From NCBI GenBank assembly GCA_025356695.1, contig JANXSE010000044.1, positions 1 through 53,561 of the forward strand: DNA of 53,561 bases, given 5' to 3'. The stretch comes from Betaproteobacteria bacterium. Its GTDB lineage: Bacteria > Pseudomonadota > Gammaproteobacteria > Burkholderiales > SG8-41. Below, in pieces: positions 17,112-26,333 of this stretch. Below the pieces are notes generated by a model. The model was not told the DNA's origin. It was given only the letters and a program-made list of their open reading frames with translations, and ran no database searches. A program made the translations under genes and the position numbers. Each line of letters opens with the position of its first letter. Positions within the stretch are counted from its first letter, which is position 1.

Positions 17112-18086
17112 ATGAAACTCCGTTTGCTCGCTGCGATGGCGGTTTGTGCACTGGTGATGGCGGGCTGCGCCTCGACGCGCAGCCCGGCCCCCGTTTCCGA
17201 CCGCACGCATCCTTCAACACAAGCGGCGGCCAAACCTGCGCCGGCAGCCGCAACCGCTTCGGCCGTGCGCGAACCGGACACGCGTCCGGAAACCTACACC
17301 GTCAAACGCGGCGACACGCTCTTCTCGATTGCGCTCGACCACGGCCTCGACTACAAAGAACTCGCCGAGTGGAATGCGATCGACAATCCGAATGTGATTC
17401 GCAGCGGCCAGCAGCTGCGCCTGCGTGCGCCGGTTTCAACTGCGGTGGCCACACCGCTGAAGACAGCGCCGTCCATCCAGGGCAAACCGGTCAGCGGGGC
17501 GGCGCTGCCGCCGGCCGCCAGCGCCACGCCGGGTGCCAGCGAAGCGGTGAAGTCGCAACCGAAAGGCGTCAAGCTGCCGTATTCCGAACAGGCACTGGCA
17601 CAACTGTCAGGGGCGGCGGCCAAACCGCCGGCCGTGCCGGTCGCGCCGGTGGCGAAAGCGGAGCCGCGGGTTGAAGAGAAACCGGCGGTCAGCGAGGACG
17701 ACGATGAAAAAATCGAATGGGCGTGGCCGACGGCGGGCAAGCTGCTCAGCACCTTCAACGAATCGACCAATCTCAAGGGCATCGGCATTGCCGGCAAACA
17801 GGGGCAGGCGATCAATGCCAGCGCGCCGGGCAAGGTGCTCTACAGCGGCGATGGCATACGCGGCTACGGCAAGCTCGTCATCATCAAGCACAACAAGGTT
17901 TTCCTCAGCGTCTACGCGCACAACAGCGTGGTGACAGTGAAAGAGGGACAGCCGGTGGTGAAGGGCCAGAAGATCGCCGAGATGGGCAGTAGCGATTCCG
18001 ACCAGGTCAAGCTGCATTTTGAAATCCGCCGCTTCGGCAAGCCGGTCGATCCGATGCGCATGCTGCCGGGCGACAAGCCGGGCTGA
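17112..18086 (+). CDS. nlpD: Lipoprotein NlpD, LysM plus degenerate M23 peptidase domain
   Basis: An outer-membrane lipoprotein that activates a cell-wall amidase (AmiC in E. coli) during daughter-cell separation. ATG 17112 gives a lipoprotein signal with lipobox VMAGC (Cys19). A LysM domain spans about residues 62-106 (YTVKRGDTLFSIAL), a Pro/Ala-rich linker follows, and an M23 domain lies at about 215-320. The M23 domain looks catalytically dead: KLHFEIR replaces the HxH metal motif and the first His motif is absent, as in other NlpD proteins. In many Beta- and Gammaproteobacteria rpoS follows directly; here a convergent gene follows instead. Confidence 0.93.
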   Translation: MKLRLLAAMAVCALVMAGCASTRSPAPVSDRTHPSTQAAAKPAPAAATASAVREPDTRPETYTVKRGDTLFSIALDHGLDYKELAEWNAIDNPNVIRSGQQLRLRAPVSTAVATPLKTAPSIQGKPVSGAALPPAASATPGASEAVKSQPKGVKLPYSEQALAQLSGAAAKPPAVPVAPVAKAEPRVEEKPAVSEDDDEKIEWAWPTAGKLLSTFNESTNLKGIGIAGKQGQAINASAPGKVLYSGDGIRGYGKLVIIKHNKVFLSVYAHNSVVTVKEGQPVVKGQKIAEMGSSDSDQVKLHFEIRRFGKPVDPMRMLPGDKPG

Positions 18087-18134
18087 ATCGCCGTGGATGC
18101 AGACGCCGCAGTGGCCGCGGCGCATGGGGCAAAT

Positions 18135-20096
18135 CTAGTGCGCGGGAAACGCCCGAATTTTCGTTATCAAATCTTTCGCGCCGGCATCCGTTGACGTCGA
18201 GCCGTAACGCAATCGAACGTAATCGGCGCTGATCTGCTCGATGGGATCGCGCAATGCCGGCAGCATGGCGCCGGCGCGCCGTGAAAACGCCACCGGCCCT
18301 TCGCTTGGATGGCGCGTGACGCCGTGGCGCGCGAGTTTGGCGCAGAAGCGCGCATAGGCGCGCACCAGCGGATCGGGTTGTTGCGCGCGCAGCCGGTAGA
18401 GCATCAGGAGGCCAACGGCGAACGTGATCGCGGTGGCGAGCATAAACATGACGGTGGCGAGCTTTTGCCAGGTTACATTATCGATGCCGGCGCGCTCCAT
18501 CAGCTGAAACTGCCGTTCCTGCGTGTATTCGAGTACGGTCTGGTTCCAGGTATTGGTCACCGAGTCCCAGGTCATGCGTGCCCGTTGCAGCCATTCGTAT
18601 TCTCCGCGCAGCTGGCGCGGCAGCGACTCGGATTGCGGCACGGCGGAGGCCACACCGGATTCAACGCGGTTGGGCGACACCGCCGCGGTCGGATCGACGC
18701 GTGTCCAGCCGGTGTCCTTGAACCAGACCTCGGTCCAGGCATGCGCATCGGCCTGCCGTACCGTCAGGTAGGAACCGACATAATTGATCTCGCCTCCCTG
18801 ATAGCCAGTCACCACGCGCGCCGGCACGCCGCCGGCCCGCATCAATACCGCGAAGGCCGAGGCGTAGTGTTCGCAGAACCCGGCCTGCGTCGAAAACAGA
18901 AATTCATCGACCGGATTGCCGCCCAGCAGCGGCGGGGTCGTCGTGTAATAGAAATTCTGCGTGCGAAACATCGACAGGACTGCGCTGGCGTAAGCGCGGT
19001 CGTCGGCGGTACTTTTGCGCATGCGTTCGGCGAGTGCGGCGGTGCGCGGGTTGCTGCGGCCCGGCAGCGCCAGCGCGCGCTGGCGTTCGTAGTCGCCGAG
19101 TTCGGCGTTGTCGCGCCAGGCCGGTGACGACGTCATTTCGTAGCGCATGCGGCGCGTTACCGGCGTCGGGTTCAGCAATTGAAAGTCGCCGGTCAGGCGT
19201 GCCGGCGCCGGCGCGCGGGTGGGCAGGTCGAGGGCGAACAGCCAGCGGCGGCTGTGCGGCTCGACCGTCACGGTGTATTCGATCGGCGTGCCTGAGCGTT
19301 CGACTTCGCGTTGCAACTGGTTGCCCAGACGCGAGGCGCTCCAGGTGTAACCGTCAAAATCCCACATTACCGGGCCGCGCCAGTAGAGCTGGTTGGGTCG
19401 CGGCACCTCGGAGCGAAAGCTGGCGCGCAGGGCGACGGCGTCCGAGGTCAGCAGTTTGCTCACGCTGCCGGGCGACATTTCATCCGACAGGCCGGTGGTG
19501 CCCGAGAGCGCATCCTGCGGCATTCCCCACAGCGGCCCGGATATGCGCGGAAACAGTACGAACAGTACCAGCATCAGCGGGATCGACTGCAGCAACATGA
19601 AGCCGGCGCTGCGGAACTGGTAGCGATAGCCCGGTTGCTGCTGCCGGAACTGGAAACCGATCAGCGTCGCGGTGATGACCCAGACCACCACGAGCAGATA
19701 GAGCGCTGTCGGAATGGATTGCGAATAAAGGAAATTGGTGATGACGAGGAAATAGCAGAGGAACACCAGCACCATGGCATCGCGCAACGCGGCCATCTCC
19801 AGCAGTTTCAGGGCCAGCATCACGACCAGCAGCGTGACGCCGGAATCGCGACCCATCAGGCGCCCGTAATGAATATAAATGCCGCCGACAGTGCCGCCGG
19901 CGATGACGAAGAGCAGCCATTTCGGCGGCATGTGCAGTGCGTGCCAGGTGATATAGATACGCCAGCCCAGCAGCATGGCCGCCAGCAGCGTGACCCACCA
20001 TGGCAGGCGCTCGACATGCGGCAGCGTCACCAGCGTCAGCGCGAACAGCAGCCAGCCGACCTGTCCCGGATGCAGGCGTTCCTTGATCGCGTTCAT
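18135..20096 (-). CDS. tgpA: TgpA-family membrane transglutaminase-like protein (DUF3488)
   Basis: An inner-membrane protein of 653 residues. About six hydrophobic segments fill the first 190 residues, then a periplasmic transglutaminase-like domain carries the triad Cys (QAGFCEHYASAF), His (DAHAWTEVWF) and Asp (RVDPTAAVSP). One more membrane helix lies near residue 550, with a cytoplasmic tail. TgpA is essential in Pseudomonas aeruginosa, but its substrate is not known to me. The start overlaps the end of the DUF58 gene by 4 bases, and moxR lies further upstream. This moxR-DUF58-tgpA order is the common one. Confidence 0.92.
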   Translation of the reverse strand: MNAIKERLHPGQVGWLLFALTLVTLPHVERLPWWVTLLAAMLLGWRIYITWHALHMPPKWLLFVIAGGTVGGIYIHYGRLMGRDSGVTLLVVMLALKLLEMAALRDAMVLVFLCYFLVITNFLYSQSIPTALYLLVVVWVITATLIGFQFRQQQPGYRYQFRSAGFMLLQSIPLMLVLFVLFPRISGPLWGMPQDALSGTTGLSDEMSPGSVSKLLTSDAVALRASFRSEVPRPNQLYWRGPVMWDFDGYTWSASRLGNQLQREVERSGTPIEYTVTVEPHSRRWLFALDLPTRAPAPARLTGDFQLLNPTPVTRRMRYEMTSSPAWRDNAELGDYERQRALALPGRSNPRTAALAERMRKSTADDRAYASAVLSMFRTQNFYYTTTPPLLGGNPVDEFLFSTQAGFCEHYASAFAVLMRAGGVPARVVTGYQGGEINYVGSYLTVRQADAHAWTEVWFKDTGWTRVDPTAAVSPNRVESGVASAVPQSESLPRQLRGEYEWLQRARMTWDSVTNTWNQTVLEYTQERQFQLMERAGIDNVTWQKLATVMFMLATAITFAVGLLMLYRLRAQQPDPLVRAYARFCAKLARHGVTRHPSEGPVAFSRRAGAMLPALRDPIEQISADYVRLRYGSTSTDAGAKDLITKIRAFPAH

Positions 20097-21148
20097 GACG
20101 CGCGCCCGACGTCATGCATGGCGAGTGCTTCGAGGCAGCGTTCGCGCTGCGCATCGCCGGGCGCCGGCGGCAACTCGATGCCGGGCAGACGCAGGCCGAA
20201 ACTGATTGTGGCGGCATGCGCGTCGATCACCCAGCGCGTCAGGCGCGACAAACGCGCCTCGGTGCCGAGTGTGGCGGGTGTGGCGCGCCAGTCCAGCCAC
20301 AATTCGGTATCGGCGCGGCCACTGAACTGCTTGGTCATCAGGCCCTGGTCGCGTGCGGCGGCCTTCCACGCGACGTGCCGCGGTGAGTCGCCGGGATTGT
20401 AGGAACGCAACCCGGCAAAGTCTTCCTGGCCGGCGCCGTGTGACATGCCGAGGCCGTGGTGTGCTTCGGGCACCGGCAGCGGCGGCGCGGTCGCTTCGAT
20501 GCGCGGATAGACGGTGCAGCGGATGTCAAGATCGGCATAGGCCCAGGCATAACAAAGCCCGAGCGGAAAGCGCGTGAACACGGTGATGCGTCCGGGGCGC
20601 AGCACGCCGCGCCGCAACGCTGGAATAGCGACCCGCGCATGCGTGCTTTGGTGGGCCGGCACGTCGATGTAAATCGCGTGCCTGCCGTCGCGCGTGACGC
20701 CGATGCTGTAACGGAACAGCGCACCGGGATTTTCGAAGATCAATGTGAAGTGCGCATGTTCGCCGCAAAAAACCGGTTCGACGCGGCCGGCGGAAATTTT
20801 CAGCCGTGCCAGATTGCGAAAGGTGTGCAGGATCGAATTGACACCAAGGGCGGCGAGCAGAAACGTCAGCACGAAGCCGAGGCTCAGGTTGTAGTTGATC
20901 GAGCCGGTCAGCATCAACAGCAGGGCAACGAGGTAGATCACGCCGTAGCGCGAGGGCAGGATGAAGATGCGCCGCTGCGCCAGCACGATGCTGCCGCTCT
21001 GTGCGCCGTGCAGCTGGAACAGCCAGCGGTCGAAATAACCGCGGATTTTCCGGTAGGGCGCGCCCAGCGGGCGCAGCAACAGCCACCAGCGGGATATGTT
21101 TGGCGGCGGCTCGTAGGTGTAACTGCCGATGGGCTGCGGAGTTTCCAC
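20093..21148 (-). CDS. DUF58-domain protein (MoxR partner)
   Basis: 351 residues with two adjacent N-terminal membrane helices (about residues 50-90), a beta-rich middle region, and the DUF58 core DFAGLRSYNPGDSPRHVAWK followed by a vWA-like C-terminus. Partner proteins of MoxR AAA+ ATPases commonly have this make-up. The gene lies between moxR (18 bases upstream) and tgpA (4-base overlap), so all three are one translationally coupled unit. Its exact function is unknown. Confidence 0.9.
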   Translation of the reverse strand: METPQPIGSYTYEPPPNISRWWLLLRPLGAPYRKIRGYFDRWLFQLHGAQSGSIVLAQRRIFILPSRYGVIYLVALLLMLTGSINYNLSLGFVLTFLLAALGVNSILHTFRNLARLKISAGRVEPVFCGEHAHFTLIFENPGALFRYSIGVTRDGRHAIYIDVPAHQSTHARVAIPALRRGVLRPGRITVFTRFPLGLCYAWAYADLDIRCTVYPRIEATAPPLPVPEAHHGLGMSHGAGQEDFAGLRSYNPGDSPRHVAWKAAARDQGLMTKQFSGRADTELWLDWRATPATLGTEARLSRLTRWVIDAHAATISFGLRLPGIELPPAPGDAQRERCLEALAMHDVGRAS

Positions 21149-21166
21149 GCGTCGCCGCTCAAATAT

Positions 21167-22087
<921 letters not shown>

Positions 22088-22211
22088 CGGCGCTATTGTA
22101 ACGTTGTAATGTGGCATGCGCTTGCGGCTACCGCGGCCCGCCGCGCCGGCACCGCCTTGGACAACGCGTAAGCCCGCAGCTAATATGGCAACTCGATATC
22201 GGGAGCCTGTT

Positions 22212-23135
22212 TTGAACACCGCATTTATCACGCATACGGATTGCCAGCTGCACGACATGGGCGCGATGCATCCCGAATGTCCGCAGCGCCTGCCGGCGGT
22301 GCAGGACCAGTTGATCGCCTCCGGCATCAGCGACCATCTGCTGCATGTCGAGGCACCGCTGGTGACGCGCGCGCAGCTTGAGCGCGTGCACGAGGCGTGG
22401 TACATCGACAGCGTCGAGGAAAAGTCGCCGCAGCGCGGTATTGTGCATCTCGACCCCGACACGGCGATGTGCCCAGCCAGCCTGAATGCAGCATTGCGTG
22501 CCGCCGGTGCCGGTGTGCTGGCGACCGACATGGTGATCGCCGGCGAGGCGCACAATGCCTTCTGCAACGTGCGCCCGCCGGGCCACCACGCCGAACGCGG
22601 CCGGGCGATGGGCTTCTGCATTTTCAATAGCGTCGCTGTGGCGGCGGCGCACGCGCTCGAACATCATGGCCTCAAACGCGTTGCCATCGTCGATTTCGAT
22701 GTGCATCACGGCAACGGCACCGAGGAGATTTTTCAGCACGACGAACGCGTCATGATGGTGTCCACCTTCCAGCACCCGTTTTATCCCTACAGCGGCACCG
22801 AGGGGCGCTCCGAGCGCATGGTAAACATTCCGCTGGTGGCCTACAGCGGCGGCGTCGAATTCCGCGCCGCGGTCGAGACCTGGTGGCTGCCTGCGCTGGA
22901 GAAATTCAAACCGGAAATGCTGTTCATCTCGGCGGGCTTCGACGCGCACCGCGAAGACGATCTGGCCATGATGAAACTGGTCGAGGCCGATTACACCTGG
23001 GTCACGCAGCAGCTGCGCCAGGTAGCCGAGCGCCATGCCGGCGGGCGCATTGTTTCGCTGCTCGAAGGCGGTTACAACCTGCATGCGCTGGGGCGCAGCG
23101 CCGCGGTTCATCTGAAGGTGTTGAGCGGTCTTTGA
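22212..23135 (+). CDS. Histone deacetylase/AcuC-family amidohydrolase
   Basis: A zinc-dependent deacetylase-fold enzyme of 307 residues. The diagnostic parts are MHPECPQRLPAV near the N-terminus, RPPGHHAE (about 121-128, the His pair of the charge relay), DFDVHHGNGT (about 160-169, zinc ligands) and FDAHREDDL near 240. Bacterial members deacetylate polyamines, acetoin-pathway proteins or other small molecules; the substrate is not evident. TTG 22212 is favoured as start because GGGAG lies 6 bases upstream and the protein then begins like its relatives (MNTAFITH). ATG 22185 is the alternative. It diverges from moxR. Confidence 0.9.
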   Translation: MNTAFITHTDCQLHDMGAMHPECPQRLPAVQDQLIASGISDHLLHVEAPLVTRAQLERVHEAWYIDSVEEKSPQRGIVHLDPDTAMCPASLNAALRAAGAGVLATDMVIAGEAHNAFCNVRPPGHHAERGRAMGFCIFNSVAVAAAHALEHHGLKRVAIVDFDVHHGNGTEEIFQHDERVMMVSTFQHPFYPYSGTEGRSERMVNIPLVAYSGGVEFRAAVETWWLPALEKFKPEMLFISAGFDAHREDDLAMMKLVEADYTWVTQQLRQVAERHAGGRIVSLLEGGYNLHALGRSAAVHLKVLSGL

Positions 23136-23206
23136 GCGGCTCTGCGGCGATTGCGGCGCCCTGATCAACTGCAGTCGCGTGCCGGCCCGGCCCGGCTCAG
23201 CCCCGC

Positions 23207-23575
23207 TCAGGGCATCCAGATTGCTGCAAACGCGTTGCGGCCTTCGGCAACCAGAATGTTATAGGTGCGGCAGGCGGCATCGGTGGCCATGACTTCGAGG
23301 CCGATGCGCGCCTCGTAGAGGCTGCGCGAGAGCGACGGGTGTGGAAATTTCTGCGTCGGGCCGGTGCCGAGCAGCACGATTTCAGGCTGCAGGCCGAGCA
23401 GGAAGGAAAAGTGCTCGGCGGCGAGATCTTCCCAGCGCTGCGGCCACTCAAACAGCAGGCGGTCGCCACCGACGACGAGGCATTTCTCATGCCGCGTGCG
23501 GTTGATCTCGACATAGCCTTTGCCGTAGCCGGTAAAGACATTGCGGCCGGGGGCGGTTTCAAGTTGGAATTTCAT
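23207..23575 (-). CDS. Mth938-like (DUF498) domain protein
   Basis: A single-domain protein of 122 residues. It matches the Mth938/NDUFAF3-like fold family: [14 protein letters not shown], then [17 protein letters not shown] and a final [20 protein letters not shown]. The family is widespread in Proteobacteria; the mitochondrial relative assists complex I assembly, but the bacterial role is unclear. The gene diverges from alaC, with 92 bases between the two starts. Confidence 0.88.
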   Translation of the reverse strand: MKFQLETAPGRNVFTGYGKGYVEINRTRHEKCLVVGGDRLLFEWPQRWEDLAAEHFSFLLGLQPEIVLLGTGPTQKFPHPSLSRSLYEARIGLEVMATDAACRTYNILVAEGRNAFAAIWMP

Positions 23576-23586
23576 TCGAATCGGAA

Positions 23587-23615
23587 TTGCCGCAAGAGGC
23601 GGTGTCGGCTAAAAT
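23587..23615 (+). promoter_or_regulatory. Putative sigma-70 promoter of alaC
   Basis: TTGCCG (23587-23592) and TAAAAT (23610-23615) are 17 bases apart. The predicted transcript starts near 23622, about 45 bases before the alaC ATG, and could read on into hom and thrC. Confidence 0.55.
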
Positions 23616-23667
23616 TATATGCTTTTTCACGCCCTTACAAGCGAAACGAAACGAAAAGTCCAAGCCC

Positions 23668-24852
23668 ATGGAAGAGTTTGCCCGGATCAAACGCCTGCCG
23701 CCCTATGTTTTCAATATTACGGGTGAGTTGAAAGCCGCTGCACGCAAGCGCGGCGAAGACATTATCGACCTGTCGATGGGTAATCCCGACCAGCCGACGC
23801 CGCAGCATATCGTCGACAAATTAATCGAGAGCGTGCAGCGCCCGGATACGCACCGCTATTCGGTGTCGAAGGGCATTCCGCGGCTGCGCCGCGCGATCTG
23901 CAATTGGTACAAGACCCGCTTCAACGTCGAATTCGATCCTGATTCGGAAGCTATCGTCACCATCGGCTCGAAGGAGGGTATTGCGCACCTCGCATTGGCG
24001 ACCCTCGATCAGGGCGATATTGTGCTGGTGCCGAATCCGAGTTATCCGATCCACATCTACGGCCCGGTAATTGCGGGTGCGGATATCCGCCACGTGCCGA
24101 TGGTGGCCGGCATAGATTTCTTCGACGAATTGGAACGTGCCATCCGCGATTCGTATCCGAAGCCGAAGATGCTGATCTGCAATTTCCCCGGCAACCCGAC
24201 CACGCAATGCGTCGACCTGTCGTTTTTCGAGCGCCTGGTGGCGATTGCGCGCGAGCATCACATTTATGTGGTGCATGATCTGGCCTATGCGGACATCGTG
24301 TTCGATGGTTATCGCGCACCTTCGATCATGGAAGTGCCGGGGGCGCGTGACATCGCGGTCGAGTTCTTCACGCTGTCGAAGAGTTACAACATGGCCGGCT
24401 GGCGCGTCGGCTGTATGGTCGGTAACAAGGATCTCGTCACCGCGCTGGCGCGCATGAAGAGTTATCACGACTACGGCACCTTTACGCCGATCCAGGTGGC
24501 GTCGATCATCGCGCTGGAAGGCCCGCAGGAATGCGTCGAGGAAGTGCGCGCGATGTACCAGAAGCGCCGCGACGTCATGTGCGCCGGTCTGCAGGCCGCC
24601 GGCTGGCACGTCGAAATTCCGAAGGCGACGATGTATATCTGGGCGAAGATCCCCGAGCCGTACGCGAAGATGGGTTCGCTGGAGTTTTCCAAGAAGCTGT
24701 TGAATGAAGCACGCGTCGCGGTCTCGCCCGGCATCGGTTTCGGCGAATACGGCGACGACCATGTGCGTTTTGCCTTGATCGAAAATGAGGCGCGTTCGCG
24801 ACAGGCGGTGAGGGGTATCAAGGAGATGTTTCGAAAGGACGGATTGCTATGA
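23668..24852 (+). CDS. alaC: Alanine transaminase, AlaC type
   Basis: A pyridoxal-phosphate class I aminotransferase of 394 residues making alanine from pyruvate and glutamate. The PLP lysine is Lys238 in [20 protein letters not shown]-like wording appears as NFPGNPTTQ, the Asp/Tyr pair as VVHDLAYAD, and the substrate Arg in VRFALIENE near the C-terminus. ATG 23668 is chosen because the upstream part of the frame covers the promoter. The stop overlaps an ATG (ATGA), which opens a 49-codon frame leading to hom. The last 18 codons are duplicated with only silent changes at 24942-24998. Confidence 0.95.
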   Translation: MEEFARIKRLPPYVFNITGELKAAARKRGEDIIDLSMGNPDQPTPQHIVDKLIESVQRPDTHRYSVSKGIPRLRRAICNWYKTRFNVEFDPDSEAIVTIGSKEGIAHLALATLDQGDIVLVPNPSYPIHIYGPVIAGADIRHVPMVAGIDFFDELERAIRDSYPKPKMLICNFPGNPTTQCVDLSFFERLVAIAREHHIYVVHDLAYADIVFDGYRAPSIMEVPGARDIAVEFFTLSKSYNMAGWRVGCMVGNKDLVTALARMKSYHDYGTFTPIQVASIIALEGPQECVEEVRAMYQKRRDVMCAGLQAAGWHVEIPKATMYIWAKIPEPYAKMGSLEFSKKLLNEARVAVSPGIGFGEYGDDHVRFALIENEARSRQAVRGIKEMFRKDGLL

Positions 24853-24998
24853 GCCACTACGAACGCGGGGAGTTTCGGCGGAGGCTAACTTGCGCCAGCA
24901 AGTTAAGCGCGAAGCGCGGCCGTAGCCAAAACTCCCTCGGTTCAAGACAGGCGGTGCGCGGCATCAAGGAAATGTTCCGGAAGGACGGTTTGTTATGA
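24796..24998 (+). repeat. Duplicated alaC 3' end flanking a nested hairpin insertion
   Basis: The 57 bases 24796-24852 (last 18 codons and stop of alaC) recur at 24942-24998, offset 146. The two copies differ at 10 positions by my alignment, and every difference is silent: both encode [18 protein letters not shown] and a stop. Between them is an inverted repeat at 24868-24879 and 24925-24936 (11 of 12 match), enclosing a second perfect one, TAACTTGC 24886-24893 with GCAAGTTA 24898-24905, loop GCCA. The second copy ends in ATGA shared with hom. This looks like a small REP- or MITE-like insertion that was fixed together with a diverged allele of the alaC end. Confidence 0.85.
24849..24998 (+). 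CDS. 49-codon open frame bridging alaC and hom
   Basis: ATG 24849 overlaps the alaC stop, and the TGA 24996-24998 overlaps the hom ATG, so a ribosome could pass alaC, this frame and hom by two successive ATGA restarts. The product would be basic: [13 protein letters not shown], a hairpin-encoded middle, then a second copy of the last 18 AlaC residues. There is no sign of an independent function. It may simply keep translational coupling across the insertion. Confidence 0.3.
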   Translation: MSHYERGEFRRRLTCASKLSAKRGRSQNSLGSRQAVRGIKEMFRKDGLL

Positions 24999-26320
24999 AG
25001 TCATTGCGCCCGATCAACGTCGGCCTGCTCGGTATCGGCACGGTGGGCGGCGGCACTTTTGAAGTGCTCTCGCGCAACCAGGAGGAAATCACCCGCCGCG
25101 CCGGCCGCGGCATTGTCATCAGCATGGTGGCCGACAAGGATTTGAAGCGCGCGCGCAAGCTGGTCGGCAAATCGGCGAAAGTGACCGACGATGCATTCAA
25201 GGTGGTGAGCGATCCGGGTATCGACATCGTCGTCGAACTGATCGGCGGCACGCGGATCGCGCGCGATCTGGTGATGGCGGCGATCAAGAACGGTAAACAT
25301 GTCGTCACCGCGAACAAAGCGTTGCTGGCCAATTACGGCAACGAGATATTTGCCGCGGCGCGCAAACATGGCGTGATGGTGGCCTTCGAGGCGGCGGTGG
25401 CCGGCGGGATTCCCATCATCAAGGCGTTGCGCGAAGGCCTGACTGCCAACCGCATCGAGTGGATCGCCGGCATCATCAACGGCACCAGCAATTTCATCCT
25501 CTCCGAAATGCGCGAGAAGGGTTCGAGTTTCGGCAGCGTGCTGGCCGAGGCGCAGCGCCTCGGTTACGCCGAGACTGATCCGACTTTCGACATCGAAGGT
25601 GTGGATGCCGCGCACAAGCTGACCATCATTGCCGCAATCTCCTTCGGCATTCCGATGCGTTTCAAGGATGCCTATACCGAGGGCATTTCAAAACTGACCG
25701 CGGCCGACATCCGTTACGCCGAGGAACTCGGTTACCGCATCAAGCTGCTCGGTATTACGCGCCGCACGCCCAAAGGCATCGAATTGCGCGTGCACCCGAC
25801 CCTGATCCCGGCGCGCCGGCTCATCGCCAACGTCGAGGGCGTGATGAACGCCATCCTCGTCAAAGGCGACGCGGTGGGGCCGACGCTGTATTACGGCGCC
25901 GGCGCCGGTGCCTACCCGACGGCGTCCGCGGTGATCGCCGATCTCGTGGACGTGACGCGCATGCATACGGCGGATCCGGAAAACCGTGTGCCGCATCTGG
26001 CCTTCCAGCCGGACCGCATGTCGCAGCTGCCGATCCTGCCGATGTCCGAGGTTGAGACCTCGTATTACCTGCGCATGCGTGTGCACGACAAGCCCGGCGT
26101 GCTGGCCGATATCACGCGCATCCTGGCCAAAGGCTCGATTTCGATCGACGCCATGGTGCAGAAAGAACCGCCCGAGGGCGAAGCCCACGCCGACATCATC
26201 ATGCTGACGCACCTGACGGTCGAAAAGCGCATCAACGCAGCGATCGCCGGCCTCGAAAAGTTAAAGGTCGTGGTTGGCAAGGTCACGCGCATTCGCATGG
26301 AGCCGCTCGGCACGAGCTGA
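24995..26320 (+). CDS. hom: Homoserine dehydrogenase
   Basis: Reduces aspartate semialdehyde to homoserine with NAD(P)H, the branch point to threonine and methionine. Monofunctional form of 441 residues: the Rossmann motif GLLGIGTVGGG is at residues 10-20, then VTANKALLA, the substrate-binding GIINGTSNFIL and AEAQRLGYAE. A C-terminal ACT domain lies at about 350-430 (LRMRVHDKPGVLADITRIL), which usually gives threonine feedback control. It lies between alaC and thrC, and its start is overlapped by the stop of the bridging frame. No threonine attenuator is visible. Confidence 0.97.
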   Translation: MKSLRPINVGLLGIGTVGGGTFEVLSRNQEEITRRAGRGIVISMVADKDLKRARKLVGKSAKVTDDAFKVVSDPGIDIVVELIGGTRIARDLVMAAIKNGKHVVTANKALLANYGNEIFAAARKHGVMVAFEAAVAGGIPIIKALREGLTANRIEWIAGIINGTSNFILSEMREKGSSFGSVLAEAQRLGYAETDPTFDIEGVDAAHKLTIIAAISFGIPMRFKDAYTEGISKLTAADIRYAEELGYRIKLLGITRRTPKGIELRVHPTLIPARRLIANVEGVMNAILVKGDAVGPTLYYGAGAGAYPTASAVIADLVDVTRMHTADPENRVPHLAFQPDRMSQLPILPMSEVETSYYLRMRVHDKPGVLADITRILAKGSISIDAMVQKEPPEGEAHADIIMLTHLTVEKRINAAIAGLEKLKVVVGKVTRIRMEPLGTS

Positions 26321-26333
26321 GGGCCAGGTTTTC

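Noticed and set aside
24853..24994. Threonine or alanine attenuator/riboswitch before hom
   Set aside because: There is no run of Thr/Ile or Ala codons and no terminator with a T-tract. The hairpins belong to an insertion between coupled genes.
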